A stretch of 64,000 nt of DNA from Methanobrevibacter sp. (GCF_030539665.1 NZ_JAUNXR010000001.1:428846-492845); one strand, 5' to 3'; shown: positions 8,045-18,196, numbered from the stretch's first letter. Made by a program: numbers and translations. The notes: a model not told the origin generated them from the sequence alone.

Positions 8045-11000
8045 ATGAAAAAACAAATAATGGTGATATTATTTGTGTTGTGTTTATTATTCTCTGTATC
8101 TAGTGTTAGTGCAGATGATAATCAGACTGTAGATGATAATTTTGCGGTTGTTAATCTAGATGCAGATGCAACTACATTTGCAGATATTAACAGTAAAATT
8201 GCTTCATCAGCATCAAATAGTGTTATTTATTTAAATAATCAATCATTTATTGGAAATGGTCAACATATTTCTATTGCTAAAAGTATTACAATTGACGGAT
8301 CAAGTCAGGACAATCCAAATTCAGTCTCTGTACTTGATGCACAGGGAAATTCAAGAGTATTTATCATATTGGCCAGTGCTACCAATGTTAAAGTAACATT
8401 AAAAAATTTAGTGATAGTCAATGGTAACATTTCCGATTTTGGTGGTGCTGTCTATAGCAGGCCGAATTCTGCTACTTTAACTATTTCTAACATCCACTTT
8501 GAAAACAATACTGCTACAAGTGGAGGAGCTGTTTACATGTCAGGTTCAGGTTCCACTTTAAATGTCGACAACTGTTCCTTTTTAAACAACAGGGCATTAA
8601 ATAGTGGTGCAGGAGCCATTTATGTTTACAATGTAAATGCAAATATTAATAATTGTAATTTCATGAACAACTCAGCTTTAAGAACTAATGAAACAGGTTA
8701 CAGTGGTGGGGCTATCTTCAGTTATGGAATATTGAATGTCGATAATTGTTTATTTGAAAATAACTCAGGACTATATGGTGGAGCTATTATCAACGACGGT
8801 AGAGTGGCTAACATCAAAAACTCTAACTTCACATCCAATGTCGTAACCAGAAATAGTGGTGCTGCAATCTACAATTATGATTATTCAGCTAATCTTAAAG
8901 TTAACAACTGTACTTTCGAGTATAATGTAGCTAATAACAAAGGTAGTGGAATTTACAATTTCCTAGGAACTGCAATTGTTGAAAATTCTACTTTTGTTCA
9001 TAATACAGCTAACAGTTCTGCACTTTTATTCAATGATGGTGGAAAACTAAATGTAACTGGATCTAACTTTACAGGAAACATAGGAACCAATGGAAGCGTT
9101 ATCTATAATACCAACGCTACATGGGGATATCCTCTTCCAGGTTATGCAGTTATTAAGGATTCCAACTTTGATTATAACGTTCCGGTCAACGGTACTGAAA
9201 TCTACAATGGTGCTGATTTGAAACTTTACTCTTCAAATTTAACTGCTAACTATACTTTAATACAAAATTACGGTACTTTAACTCTTGAAGACAACAATCT
9301 AAAATCAGGCGAATATTTAAGTATCTATAACGACAACGGTACATTTACAAACCCATTGAAATTAGTTGTACTTGACAATTCAACCGTAAAGACCAATATC
9401 AACAAAACCGTTGAAATTACAGCTATTTTGGTGGATGCAAACAACAACACCGTTGGAGATAGATCCTTTAAATTCATTGTAAATGGAACAGCTGTGAATC
9501 CTACTCTTTACAAAAATGGAACTTACAAAGCTAATGTTACATTTTCAAAAGGAGGAATCTATCCTGTCAGTGCAACCATTGATTCAAATGGAGACAAATA
9601 TTTATTGGAAAATGGAACAGTTAAAGTTCTATCAAACCCTAATTTGGTCATATCCGTCGATAATATAACCTATGGGGAAAATGCAACAGTCAACGTTTCA
9701 AGTTCTGATTTAAACTCTGGAAATGTTCAGGTTATAATTAAAGATATCAAAACTAATGAGACAATCTACAACAGTTCCAATTCACCAAACACTGAATTCA
9801 AATTATCTGATTTGAATGCAGGCAACTATTCTGCTTTTGTTGATTTCGCTGGTAACGATGATTATGCGCCAGCTTCAAATTCAACAGTATTCGAAGTAGA
9901 TAAAGCTGGTTCTGATTTGGTTATTGAAGCAGATAACATTACTTTTGGTCAGGATTTGGTTTGCAATGTGACTTTGGGCAATATTACCGGTTCTGTCAAT
10001 ATTACAGTTAACAATAAAAATTATACTGTTGATTTGGTGAACGGTAAAGGTAATTTGACTGTATCTGGTTTGGATGCTGGTGATTATGTTGTTTCCGGTG
10101 TTTTCCCAGGTAATGATAATTATTTGGCTTCCAACAATACTGCAAATGTTACAGTCATGAAAGTCCAACCTTCCTTAAATGTCACAGCTTCAAATACAAC
10201 TTACGGCAATTCAGTTACCGTAAACGTATCCTGCGATGTCAAAGAAGGGTCTGTCAAAGTTGATGTAAACGGAACTATTTATGATGTTGATTTGGCTGAT
10301 GGTAAAGCTACATTAGTGATACCTAATTTGGATGCTGGTAATTACACTGTCGTTGCTGAATTTGGTGGAAACAACAATTACTTGAACGTATCCAATTCTA
10401 CAATATTTGAAGTAGCTAAAATTGCTCCAAAATTGATTATTGAAGTTACAAATATTACTTACGGGGATGTAGCAATTTGTAATGTTTATTTAAACAATAA
10501 AACAGAACAAAATTCTTTACTTAAATCATTCAAACTTCTCCGTAGCAATGGAGGATCTTCTGTAGAAGTCACCATTGACGGTAAAAATTACAATGTAGCT
10601 TTAAATGATGGTGTTGGTCAAATAGCTATTCCTGATTTGAATGCTGGAAACTATACTGCTTTAGCTAACTATGAAGGAAATAGAAATTATTTGTCTGCAA
10701 ATAATTCAACAATCTTTGAAGTGTCTAAAGCCGTTCCTAAATTAAACATTCAAATGGACAATGTTACTTATGGAAATGCGTCTAAAGGAATTGTTGAAGT
10801 TACTGGAATCAATGGCGATCCGTTAAACGGAACAGCTAACGTTACTATTGATAACAAAACATTTGAAGTGGAAATTAATAATGGAAAAGGAACTGTTGAA
10901 TTTGATTCAATATTAAATCCTGGAAGTTATTTGGCAAATGTTTCATTCGTAGCTCCAAACTATGAAAATGCTGTTAATAGTACAACATTCAATGTAATTC

Positions 11001-11275
11001 CTGTTAATGAAACTGGAAACATTACCAATGAAACTCCATCAGGTCCTATTGCTAACGAGACCAATGCTACTGGCAATGTTACAAATGGAACCTCATCAAA
11101 CGTTCCAGGCAATGAAACAGCAGGTAACCAATCTGGCAATGTTGCTAATAAAACCATGGATACAGGTTTAAACAATGCAAATAGAAATTTAAACAATGTA
11201 AAAACTGCCAATCCAATATTGTTGATGTTGTTGGCTATGGTTTTAATACCACTTAGAAGAAAATTCAAATATTAG
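8045..11275 (+). CDS. Secreted adhesin-like protein: beta-helix plus Ig-like repeats
   Basis: A surface protein of 1,076 residues from ATG 8045 (GGGGGA at 8032-8037; an in-frame ATG at 8030 is too close to that site). A signal peptide occupies residues 1-25. Residues about 60-410 form right-handed parallel beta-helix repeats ('NNCTF.NN.A..GGAIY...'). From about residue 425 follow an Ig-like domain and then five similar modules of about 85-105 residues, each opening with 'ITYGE/NxTYG' and closing 'NAGNY...Y..NDNY....NSTxFEV'. An Asn/Thr-rich linker with many N-glycosylation sequons leads to a C-terminal membrane anchor and positive tail (LRRKFKY). Adhesin-like proteins of this build are abundant in gut Methanobrevibacter and are thought to contact other cells or host surfaces. 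Confidence 0.9.
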   Translation: MKKQIMVILFVLCLLFSVSSVSADDNQTVDDNFAVVNLDADATTFADINSKIASSASNSVIYLNNQSFIGNGQHISIAKSITIDGSSQDNPNSVSVLDAQGNSRVFIILASATNVKVTLKNLVIVNGNISDFGGAVYSRPNSATLTISNIHFENNTATSGGAVYMSGSGSTLNVDNCSFLNNRALNSGAGAIYVYNVNANINNCNFMNNSALRTNETGYSGGAIFSYGILNVDNCLFENNSGLYGGAIINDGRVANIKNSNFTSNVVTRNSGAAIYNYDYSANLKVNNCTFEYNVANNKGSGIYNFLGTAIVENSTFVHNTANSSALLFNDGGKLNVTGSNFTGNIGTNGSVIYNTNATWGYPLPGYAVIKDSNFDYNVPVNGTEIYNGADLKLYSSNLTANYTLIQNYGTLTLEDNNLKSGEYLSIYNDNGTFTNPLKLVVLDNSTVKTNINKTVEITAILVDANNNTVGDRSFKFIVNGTAVNPTLYKNGTYKANVTFSKGGIYPVSATIDSNGDKYLLENGTVKVLSNPNLVISVDNITYGENATVNVSSSDLNSGNVQVIIKDIKTNETIYNSSNSPNTEFKLSDLNAGNYSAFVDFAGNDDYAPASNSTVFEVDKAGSDLVIEADNITFGQDLVCNVTLGNITGSVNITVNNKNYTVDLVNGKGNLTVSGLDAGDYVVSGVFPGNDNYLASNNTANVTVMKVQPSLNVTASNTTYGNSVTVNVSCDVKEGSVKVDVNGTIYDVDLADGKATLVIPNLDAGNYTVVAEFGGNNNYLNVSNSTIFEVAKIAPKLIIEVTNITYGDVAICNVYLNNKTEQNSLLKSFKLLRSNGGSSVEVTIDGKNYNVALNDGVGQIAIPDLNAGNYTALANYEGNRNYLSANNSTIFEVSKAVPKLNIQMDNVTYGNASKGIVEVTGINGDPLNGTANVTIDNKTFEVEINNGKGTVEFDSILNPGSYLANVSFVAPNYENAVNSTTFNVIPVNETGNITNETPSGPIANETNATGNVTNGTSSNVPGNETAGNQSGNVANKTMDTGLNNANRNLNNVKTANPILLMLLAMVLIPLRRKFKY
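9640..11010 (+). repeat. Five diverged Ig-like coding repeats in the adhesin
   Basis: Five tandem coding units start with variants of 'L.I..dNiTYGn' at roughly 9640, 9910, 10165, 10430 and 10735. Unit four carries an insertion of about 18 residues (NKTEQNSLLKSFKLLRSNGG) between its first two strands. Units are diverged at DNA level, so this is old expansion and not a recent tandem copy. Confidence 0.75.
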
Positions 11276-11276
11276 G

Positions 11277-11320
11277 TGAAGTTTTTATTACTTCATTTAT
11301 TCTTTTTTTTATTTTTCATC
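11277..11320 (+). terminator. Hairpin plus T-run after the adhesin gene
   Basis: TGAAGT (11277-11282) pairs with ACTTCA (11290-11295) over a 7-base loop, followed by a T-rich run at 11297-11317. It starts immediately after the TAG stop. Confidence 0.6.
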
Positions 11321-11398
11321 TGGAATCATCATATAATTTAAATACTATAATTGTTATAAATTATATCATTATCATTATTATCAAATTATGGTGATTTT

Positions 11399-11740
11399 TT
11401 GAATGAGGAAATAGAGATATATTCTTTTAAAAATAAAAGTGAAGCCGATGAGCTTCTAAATAATTCAAGATTGCAGATTGATGAAATTGATAATAATTTA
11501 TTTGAATTGATTTGTAAAAGAACTTCTTTAGCTAAAGATATTGTTCTTGCTAAAATGTATCTTGAAATGCCAATTTATGATAAATCAAGAGAGCAAGCTA
11601 TTTTTGAGAAATCACAAAAATTAGCTAAGGAAAAAAATATTGATGCTGATATTATTGAGCAAATCATGAATATGTTAACTATTTTAAGTAAAAATGAACA
11701 AAACGAAATTTTAAGGAGGGTAGAGAATGGGAAATATTAG
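11399..11740 (+). CDS. aroQ: AroQ-type chorismate mutase
   Basis: A 113-residue, mostly helical protein. '[47 protein letters not shown]' is the AroQ helix 1 and loop, with the catalytic Arg/Lys positions expected for conversion of chorismate to prephenate. The start is TTG at 11399, three bases after GGTGAT (11390-11395); the next Met is inside the core domain. It overlaps the S17e gene by 14 bases; this chorismate mutase-S17e pairing is, from memory, also present in related Methanobacteriales. Confidence 0.85.
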   Translation: MNEEIEIYSFKNKSEADELLNNSRLQIDEIDNNLFELICKRTSLAKDIVLAKMYLEMPIYDKSREQAIFEKSQKLAKEKNIDADIIEQIMNMLTILSKNEQNEILRRVENGKY

Positions 11741-11924
11741 AACTTCATTTGTTAAACGTTTAGCAAAAGAACTTATAGAAACTCATCCTGGAATTTTTAC
11801 CACTAGTTTTGATGAAAACAAAAAATTAGTAATGGAATATTCCACTGTAAGTACTAAACATTTAAGAAATAAAATCGCAGGATATGTTACTAGACTTGTA
11901 AGATTAGAACAAACTCAAGAATAG
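11727..11924 (+). CDS. rps17e: Small ribosomal subunit protein eS17 (S17e)
   Basis: A 65-residue protein whose '[29 protein letters not shown]' and '[17 protein letters not shown]' are characteristic of archaeal/eukaryotic S17e. It is a component of the small ribosomal subunit. AGGAGGGTAGAG lies just upstream of the ATG inside the chorismate mutase gene, so it has its own ribosome binding site while sharing the transcript. Confidence 0.95.
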   Translation: MGNIRTSFVKRLAKELIETHPGIFTTSFDENKKLVMEYSTVSTKHLRNKIAGYVTRLVRLEQTQE

Positions 11925-11955
11925 TTTAGTTAACTATCATTTCTTCTTTTTTTAT
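11921..11955 (+). terminator. Hairpin over the S17e stop codon plus T-run
   Basis: ATAGTT (11921-11926, containing the TAG stop) pairs with AACTAT (11932-11937), followed by TTTCTTCTTTTTTTATTT. Confidence 0.5.
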
Positions 11956-12048
11956 TTATTTTATTTTCACATAATGCAAACCTTTTTATATTACTTATTT
12001 TTATATTAATATTGTATTTTATAAAAGAATACATAAGGAGAGATTAAA

Positions 12049-12315
12049 ATGGCAAAAATTTGTGAAAGAATTGAAGACGAAGTAGTACGTGAACCTACTG
12101 AAGAGATTAATGAGAAAGTTGAAGGTCAAGTTGTTGGTGAACCAGCTGAAGAGATTGACGAAAAAGTTGAAGGTCAAGTTGTTGGTGAATCAGCTAAAGA
12201 GATCGAAGATAAAATCGAAGCACAAGTTGTCGGTGCTAAAAAACAAAAAATCGAAGACAAAATCGAAACTCAAGTAAAATCTGGAACCGATCTTTCTGAC
12301 AAAAAAGGTTGTTAA
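12049..12315 (+). CDS. Small acidic protein made of 16-residue repeats, function unknown
   Basis: An 88-residue protein with four tandem 16-residue units, each close to 'EEIDEKVEGQVVGESA', preceded by a diverged half unit (ERIEDEVVREPT) and ended by a short tail KKGC with a terminal cysteine. A second cysteine is at residue 5. No signal peptide or membrane segment is visible. AAGGAGAG precedes the ATG and a TATA element (ctttttatatta) is near 11981-11992, so expression looks strong. I do not recognise a family. The alternation of charged and VxGQVV segments suggests either a helical repeat or a cell-interior scaffold; both are guesses. Confidence 0.7.
   Translation: MAKICERIEDEVVREPTEEINEKVEGQVVGEPAEEIDEKVEGQVVGESAKEIEDKIEAQVVGAKKQKIEDKIETQVKSGTDLSDKKGC
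12096..12287 (+). repeat. Four 48-bp tandem coding repeats
   Basis: Each 48-bp unit encodes one 16-residue repeat. Units 1 and 2 are nearly identical at DNA level (gagaaagttgaaggtcaag / gaaaaagttgaaggtcaag), pointing to recent duplication; units 3 and 4 are more diverged. Confidence 0.75.
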
Positions 12316-12583
12316 ACTTACTTATTTTCTTTTTTCATATTTTTTTTTATTTTCAAAGATTCAGCAATTTTCCTAAATGTTGGTCATTAATTTAATTTTT
12401 AAAGTATATATCTTGAAAATTCTTGACAAAAATATTCTAAATTTATAAGCAGTCCTTATTTTTTTTAAAATTACTTCTTTTTCTAAATATAAAGTTTATT
12501 AATAGGAATACTTAAATTAATATATAGATATTTTATATTAATCAAAATTTAAACGTAGTTTAATGAAATAGGTGTGAATATTA

Positions 12584-13804
12584 ATGGACTTAATAGTAGC
12601 CAAATTTGGAGGAACTTCGGTCGGTAATGGAGAAAGGATTAAAAAAGCAGCACAATCTGTTGTAAATGAATATATGAAGGGCAATCAAGTGGTAGTTGTT
12701 GTATCTGCTGTTAACAAGACAACAGATGATTTAATTAAGTTATCCCATGATGCTGTTGGTGAAGGCTTAACAGAAAAGCGCAAGGCTGAAATTTTAGCTA
12801 TGGGTGAATTAACCAGCACAAGATTATTCTCAGCAGCTATTGAATCATTGGGGGTTAAATCAGAATTTATAGATCCTTACAATGAACTTTGGCCAGTTGT
12901 TACAGATAGCAATCCTTTAGAAGCGAAAATTGATTTCAAAACCACCAACAAGAAGGTAGAGGGAATCAGAGACCTAATTAACCAAGGCATCATTCCTGTA
13001 ATTTGCGGATTTTTAGGTAAGGGTCCGGACGGAGAAATCACAACCTTAGGTAGAGGAGGCAGTGACATTACTGCATTTTTATTGGGCCACTGTTTAGATG
13101 CCAATGAAGTAATCATCGTTACTGATGTGGATGGAGTAATGTCCACAGATCCAAACAAGATTGAAGAAGCTGAGTTGCTTGACAAAATTAGTGTAGAAGA
13201 GATGAGAGACTTGGCTACTCATGGAGCACAGGTTTTACATCCTCATGCTTTAAAATATAAGGATCCATTAATCAATTCCAAGATTATTAATTTTAATAAG
13301 GGAGATTTAACTCAAAGCGGAACTAAGATTGTCGGCCCTTTTAATGGAGAAATGATGAAATGCGCTTCATTGTATTCAGAACCCCTTTCAGTAATAGCTC
13401 TTGTTGGAGATGGAATGCTTAAAGAAGTAGGTTTACTTTCAGAATTAACTACACGCCTTTCAGAAAATGAGATTAATATATTTGGCATTTCAGCAGGTCA
13501 AAATTCCATGACTGTTTTCATTAATAAAAAGGACTCTGATAAAGCTTATCATTTATTGCACGATTTAGTAATTGAAAGTGATGTTTTAAGCTCATTATCT
13601 TTAGGAAAGGACACAGCTATGATTACATTAGTAAGTCCTGATTTTATAGAGACACCAGGCATTATTTCCAATATTGCTGAACCATTAAGAAAAAATAATA
13701 TTAACATAGTTGAAATATCTTCCTCACAAACAGCCATTGTTGTTTTTGTAGAATGGAAGGATGGTAAAAAAGCACATGAATTAGTTAAAGAGGTTTTAAA
13801 ATGA
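12584..13804 (+). CDS. lysC: Aspartate kinase
   Basis: A 406-residue enzyme starting the aspartate pathway to lysine, threonine, methionine and isoleucine. '[16 protein letters not shown]' at the N-terminus is the kinase signature; '[16 protein letters not shown]' and '[13 protein letters not shown]' are also diagnostic. Two ACT regulatory domains fill residues about 265-400, implying feedback control by an end-product amino acid. AGGTGTGA precedes ATG 12584. First gene of a tight operon; its stop overlaps the dapA start by four bases. Confidence 0.96.
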   Translation: MDLIVAKFGGTSVGNGERIKKAAQSVVNEYMKGNQVVVVVSAVNKTTDDLIKLSHDAVGEGLTEKRKAEILAMGELTSTRLFSAAIESLGVKSEFIDPYNELWPVVTDSNPLEAKIDFKTTNKKVEGIRDLINQGIIPVICGFLGKGPDGEITTLGRGGSDITAFLLGHCLDANEVIIVTDVDGVMSTDPNKIEEAELLDKISVEEMRDLATHGAQVLHPHALKYKDPLINSKIINFNKGDLTQSGTKIVGPFNGEMMKCASLYSEPLSVIALVGDGMLKEVGLLSELTTRLSENEINIFGISAGQNSMTVFINKKDSDKAYHLLHDLVIESDVLSSLSLGKDTAMITLVSPDFIETPGIISNIAEPLRKNNINIVEISSSQTAIVVFVEWKDGKKAHELVKEVLK

Positions 13805-14694
13805 ATTTCGAAGGTACGTATGTTGCAATGGTAACTCCTTTTACTGAAAATGAAGAAATTGATGAAGAAGGATTTAGAAGTAATATCAATTATTTGATTG
13901 ATAATGGCGTTAACGGTTTACTTGGTGCTGCAACAACCGGTGAATCAGCTACATTAACCCATGACGAACATAAAAAAGTAATTGAAATTCTTATTGATGA
14001 AGTTGATGGAAGAGTTGAAACTATTGCAGGTGCAGGCAGTAATTCTACCAAAGAGGCTCTTGACCTAGTTGAGTTTTCAGAACAGGCAGGTGCAGATGCG
14101 GCTCTTGTAATTACTCCTTACTACAACAAACCTCAGCCTCATGGTTTAATAGACCATTTCAAAACAATTGCAGACGCTTCAGACATTCCAATCATAGCAT
14201 ATAACGTTCCATCCCGTACTGGAATAAACATGGATGTTGACACCATTGTTGAAATTGCAAAAATAGACAATATTGATGCTATTAAGGAAGCTAGTGGAAG
14301 CATTGAAAAAATAAACGATTTATATAGGGCACTTTCAAAAGAAGGTCTTGAGGATGATTTCAACATTCTTTCTGGAGAAGATAGTCTTACTTTACCGATT
14401 ATGGCATTGGGAGGAACTGGTGTAATAAGTGCTTCAGCAAACGTTGATCCTAAAAGAATGGTTCTGATGGTTGACAGCATGTTAAATGACGACTATCAAA
14501 GAGCAATGGAGCTCCATTATGAAATGATTGATTTAATAAGGGCTATTTTCATGGAAAGTAATCCTGTTCCAGCTAAAACAGCCATGAATATTATGGGTCT
14601 TCCTTCAGGCCCTCTTAGAAAACCATTGGCACCTATGAAAGAGGAAAATGTAGAAATTCTTAAGAATATTTTAAAAGAATCTGATTTAATTTAA
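13801..14694 (+). CDS. dapA: 4-hydroxy-tetrahydrodipicolinate synthase
   Basis: A 297-residue (beta/alpha)8 aldolase that condenses aspartate semialdehyde and pyruvate. '[16 protein letters not shown]' (GTTGE motif), '[17 protein letters not shown]' with the catalytic Tyr, and the Schiff-base lysine in 'AIKEASGSI' near residue 163 are present. It overlaps lysC by ATGA and is 11 bases before dapB. Confidence 0.97.
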   Translation: MNFEGTYVAMVTPFTENEEIDEEGFRSNINYLIDNGVNGLLGAATTGESATLTHDEHKKVIEILIDEVDGRVETIAGAGSNSTKEALDLVEFSEQAGADAALVITPYYNKPQPHGLIDHFKTIADASDIPIIAYNVPSRTGINMDVDTIVEIAKIDNIDAIKEASGSIEKINDLYRALSKEGLEDDFNILSGEDSLTLPIMALGGTGVISASANVDPKRMVLMVDSMLNDDYQRAMELHYEMIDLIRAIFMESNPVPAKTAMNIMGLPSGPLRKPLAPMKEENVEILKNILKESDLI

Positions 14695-14705
14695 AGGTAA
14701 TTATT

Positions 14706-15524
14706 ATGATTAAAGTAGCAGTAACCGGGGCTGCAGGAAGAATGGGCTCTGGTATTATTAGAAAAATAACAGAACAAGATGATATGGAAGTTGTAGCAGC
14801 TATTGAAATGCCAAACACTCCTTTAGCAGGTCAAGATGCTGGTGAAAGGGCAGGTATTGGCCCTATCGGTGTTGAAATTTCTGGTTCCCAGGATTTGGAT
14901 AAAACCTTAAAGGAAGCTAAACCTGATGTTTTGGTTGACTTTACCATTGCTCATGCAGCAGTCGAAACTATTAGGATAGCTGCTGAAAATGGCGTTAATT
15001 TGGTTGTGGGAACAACCGGTTTTTCAGAAGAGCAGATGGATGAAAACATTAAAAACATTGAAAATGCTGGTGTCAATGCAATTATCTCATCTAACTATGC
15101 TATTGGGGTAAACGTGTTCTTCGACTTGCTTAAAAAATTAACTCCTATTTTAGATGATTTTGACATTGAGATTATTGAAGCTCACCATAATCAGAAAGAA
15201 GACTCCCCTTCAGGAACAGCAATGACTGCATTTGAAGTAATTGCTGAGACTCTTGAACGTAATCCTGAAGAAGTTGGAGTTTACGGAAGACAAGGCCATG
15301 TGGGTAAAAGAACCAAAGAAGAAATTGGTATTCATGCAATCCGTGGTGGGGATATCGTAGGTGATCATACAGTCTTGTACATTGGTGATGGTGAAAGATT
15401 GGAAATTACACACAGGGCACATACAAGAGAAGTATTTATCGCCGGTGTTATTAGAGCTATCAGATACATTCCTACAGCTACTAAAACATTTAGCAGTATG
15501 CAGGATGTTCTTGGATTGGAGTAG
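14706..15524 (+). CDS. dapB: 4-hydroxy-tetrahydrodipicolinate reductase
   Basis: A 272-residue NAD(P)H-dependent reductase. The Rossmann motif 'VAVTGAAGRMGSGI' is at residues 4-17, 'VVGTTGFS' near residue 100, and the signature 'EIIEAHHNQKEDSPSGTA' near residue 158 carries the catalytic His/Lys residues. Third gene in the lysC-dapA-dapB-asd operon; AAAGGTAAT precedes the start. Confidence 0.97.
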   Translation: MIKVAVTGAAGRMGSGIIRKITEQDDMEVVAAIEMPNTPLAGQDAGERAGIGPIGVEISGSQDLDKTLKEAKPDVLVDFTIAHAAVETIRIAAENGVNLVVGTTGFSEEQMDENIKNIENAGVNAIISSNYAIGVNVFFDLLKKLTPILDDFDIEIIEAHHNQKEDSPSGTAMTAFEVIAETLERNPEEVGVYGRQGHVGKRTKEEIGIHAIRGGDIVGDHTVLYIGDGERLEITHRAHTREVFIAGVIRAIRYIPTATKTFSSMQDVLGLE

Positions 15525-15530
15525 ATTTAA

Positions 15531-16580
15531 ATGGTTAAAGTTGGTGTTTTAGGCGCAACTGGAATGGTTGGTCAAAGATTTATTCAATTGCTTGATAGTC
15601 ATCCTGACTTTGAATTAACTGCACTTGCAGCTTCTTCAAGATCTGCAGGTAAAAGATATGAGGATGCAACAACATGGTATCTTAATGAGGAGATGCCTGA
15701 AGCTGTAAAGGACATTATTGTTTGTGATACAACTCCTGAAGCTATGGATAATGATGTGGACATTGTTTTCTCATCAGTTCCAACAGAGCTTGCAGCTAAA
15801 ATCGAAAAAGACTTTGCAAAAGACTATGTGGTGGCTTCCAATGCTAGTGCTCACAGAATGAAGAAAAACATTCCATTGGTCATTCCTGAAGTCAATCCTG
15901 AATATCTGGACATGATTGATGCACAACAAAAAGAGAATAATTGGGATGGTTTTATTGTAACCAATCCAAACTGTTCCACTATTGCTTTAACTTTAACTTT
16001 AAAGCCTATTGTTGACAATTTCAATGTAAAGGGCATTAGGGTTTCTACTATGCAGGCCATTTCCGGTGCAGGTTATAATGGTGTTCCTTCAATGGCTATT
16101 TTGGACAATCTTGTTCCTTATATTGGAAGTGAAGAGGAAAAGATGGAATCAGAAACTTTACATCTTTTAGGTAATTATGATGGCGAAGAAGTTAAGCCTG
16201 CTGATTTTGTTTTAAGTGCTTCTTGTCATAGGGTTCCTGTTATTGATGGTCATACTGAAGCTGTCTTCATAGAATTGGAGGATGATTTTGACATTGAGGA
16301 TGTTGAAGACAAAATGAAAAATTTCAAAGCATTGCCTCAGGAATTAGGTCTTTATTCAGCTCCTGAAAATCCTATTGTTGTCAAGAAAGAAAATGACAGG
16401 CCACAACCTAGAATGGATAGGAATGCAGGAAACGGTATGGCTGTAACTGTAGGAAGACTTAGGAAAGATCAGGCATTTGACAATAGTTTAAAATATGTTC
16501 TTGTAGGTCACAACACCATTCGTGGTGCTGCAGGTGCATCTGTGTTGAATGCTGAACTTATTAATGATAAAATTTTATAA
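15531..16580 (+). CDS. asd: Aspartate-semialdehyde dehydrogenase
   Basis: A 349-residue enzyme supplying the substrate of DapA. N-terminal 'VGVLGATGMVGQRF' Rossmann motif, catalytic cysteine in 'VTNPNCSTIALTL' near residue 149, and 'SCHRVPVIDGHTEAV' with active-site His are clear. It follows dapB by six bases and closes the operon, although in pathway order it acts between lysC and dapA products. Confidence 0.97.
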   Translation: MVKVGVLGATGMVGQRFIQLLDSHPDFELTALAASSRSAGKRYEDATTWYLNEEMPEAVKDIIVCDTTPEAMDNDVDIVFSSVPTELAAKIEKDFAKDYVVASNASAHRMKKNIPLVIPEVNPEYLDMIDAQQKENNWDGFIVTNPNCSTIALTLTLKPIVDNFNVKGIRVSTMQAISGAGYNGVPSMAILDNLVPYIGSEEEKMESETLHLLGNYDGEEVKPADFVLSASCHRVPVIDGHTEAVFIELEDDFDIEDVEDKMKNFKALPQELGLYSAPENPIVVKKENDRPQPRMDRNAGNGMAVTVGRLRKDQAFDNSLKYVLVGHNTIRGAAGASVLNAELINDKIL

Positions 16581-16605
16581 TTTTTTCATTTTTTTTATTA
16601 TTTTT
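16567..16605 (+). terminator. Palindrome at the asd stop plus T-run
   Basis: ATAAAATTTTAT (16567-16578) is a perfect palindrome reaching the TAA stop, followed by a T-rich run through 16605. A weak AT-only stem, but the U-run is what archaeal RNA polymerase needs. Confidence 0.45.
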
Positions 16606-16672
16606 AGTTTATTTTAAATATAATGAAGTATAATTATTATTTATTAGTATATACTAAACATAAGGGATAATA

Positions 16673-17431
16673 ATGAAAATTGGTGGCAATGTTGAAAACA
16701 ATACGTTACAATCTCTAATTAAATCCAGTTTATTGGAACTTAATGATGTTAAATTAAGTTTAACAGAAATGGATTATGAAATCCGGAAGGAAGATAAAAC
16801 TAATAAAATTAGAGAATTGGAAAGTATAATTGTTGAAAAAGAAAAAGAAGTATCATTGATAAAATTCAAAGCTGATGAAGCTGTCGACATCCTTAAAGAA
16901 GAACTTGAGGAAAAGGACAGGGAGATTCAACGTAATGAAAATAAGATTTATGAACTTAATTATGTCAACACATCCTTAGAGGAAGTTAAAGGTTATTTTG
17001 CTAATCAACTTAAAGAGTACAAAGAGCAGGAATTGTCTGAAATTAACAACAGATTGAACGACGCTTATCAAAGCATAGCTAAAAAGGATGCTCAAATCAG
17101 CAATCTTTCAAGACAGATCGATGAATATAAGATAGAAATCATCAAACTTGAAAACGATGTTGAAAGTCAAAATAAAATCTTGGTTCTTGAAAAGGAAATT
17201 GAAATTAGGGACAATCAAATTAGAGAAATCAATAATCAATTGAACATGATCAAAGACCAATCCGTTCCAATCGAAGAATATTATCGTTTAAAAGAAGAAT
17301 TAACCAAAAAGGATAATAAGATTAAAAGATTGGAAGAAATTAATGAGTTTTTCAATGAATTGCAAGAGGAAAATGAATATTACTCAAGCAATGCTCCCGA
17401 AACACCTCCATTCAGATTGGATAAACAATAA
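16673..17431 (+). CDS. Coiled-coil protein of unknown function
   Basis: A 252-residue soluble protein that is nearly all charged heptad-type helix from residue 35 to 235 (many E/K/I/L spaced 3-4 apart, almost no proline or glycine). No signal peptide or membrane segment. The C-terminal tail 'YYSSNAPETPPFRLDKQ' is unstructured. AGGGATAA precedes the ATG. It could be a structural or SMC-like spacer protein, but similarity based on coiled coils is not informative. It stops one base before the converging cyclase-family gene. Confidence 0.65.
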   Translation: MKIGGNVENNTLQSLIKSSLLELNDVKLSLTEMDYEIRKEDKTNKIRELESIIVEKEKEVSLIKFKADEAVDILKEELEEKDREIQRNENKIYELNYVNTSLEEVKGYFANQLKEYKEQELSEINNRLNDAYQSIAKKDAQISNLSRQIDEYKIEIIKLENDVESQNKILVLEKEIEIRDNQIREINNQLNMIKDQSVPIEEYYRLKEELTKKDNKIKRLEEINEFFNELQEENEYYSSNAPETPPFRLDKQ

Positions 17432-18019
17432 TTATATCTCTTTAACAAATGCCCTTATTGGAGAAGCTTCGGCTTCAATTTTTAATGGAATGAAATAGGA
17501 TTTATAGTATTTCCCTTTAAGTTTGCCACTATTTGCTATATTTTCCACAATCCATATCTTATTTTTTAACAGTAACTTATGAATTTCATTTTCATCATGT
17601 TTATCTACTGAACATGTATCTATTGCAACCCCTTTAACATTTTCTTCAACTAATCTTTCAGCAAATTCAATGGATAAGTAAGGATATTCACTAAAGTATT
17701 TATGAGTGCCCCAATGCTTTGACCAATTTGTATTTATAATGACAATTTCTTCCAATGCATCGGAAGGGTTGATTTTCTTGGATGTGCTTTGCAATAATTT
17801 TGCCTTTCCGATGAAATCATTGATGTCAATTTCATTAATCTTTTCTCCATCAGTCATATAATGGAACGGAGCATCCATATGGGTTCCAGTATGAAGTCCT
17901 GTGGTAACTTCGAACAGGTTGCAGTCCTCATTTTCAACATGTATGATCTTTGTTTTTGGATCTCCTGGAAATTCTATTGTTTCATTTGTTAAATTGTGTG
18001 TCAAGTCAATAAAAGGCAT
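17432..18019 (-). CDS. Cyclase/kynurenine-formamidase-family metal hydrolase
   Basis: A 195-residue protein from ATG 18019. 'PFIDLTHNLTNETIEFPGDP' and the metal-binding motif HTGTHMDAPFH (around residues 46-56) identify the cyclase family (PF04199), which includes arylformamidases and polyketide cyclases. The archaeal substrate is unknown. A TTG eight codons upstream (18043) is also in frame; I prefer the ATG because family members begin at 'IDLTH', though neither start has a convincing ribosome binding site. Convergent with the coiled-coil gene. Confidence 0.8.
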   Translation of the reverse strand: MPFIDLTHNLTNETIEFPGDPKTKIIHVENEDCNLFEVTTGLHTGTHMDAPFHYMTDGEKINEIDINDFIGKAKLLQSTSKKINPSDALEEIVIINTNWSKHWGTHKYFSEYPYLSIEFAERLVEENVKGVAIDTCSVDKHDENEIHKLLLKNKIWIVENIANSGKLKGKYYKSYFIPLKIEAEASPIRAFVKEI

Positions 18020-18167
18020 AATTGATATTTTAATTTCAATCAAATTAATTTTTTGGGGATAATTGCAAAGGTTTATTTAATAAATAGCTTAATTGTTTTT
18101 TTGACTTGAGTAGGAGATGGTTTGATAAATTTATCATTATCTGTTATTATTTACCTAAATCATAAAG

Positions 18168-18178
18168 TATTTATATAA
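18168..18178 (+). promoter_or_regulatory. TATA box of the thermosome gene
   Basis: TATTTATATAA lies 87 bases before the start codon, placing transcription start near 18200 and leaving a 5' leader of about 65 bases. Confidence 0.55.
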
Positions 18179-18196
18179 CCTTAAACTCAGTTATTA

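Noticed and set aside
9640..11010. CRISPR-like or satellite array within the adhesin region
   Set aside because: The repeats are diverged coding Ig-like modules with frame maintained, not identical repeats with unique spacers.
12089..12277. Alternative-frame repeat protein of 62 residues inside the 16-residue repeat gene
   Set aside because: The repeats are multiples of three, so every frame is open; only the frame from 12049 has a ribosome binding site and a balanced composition.
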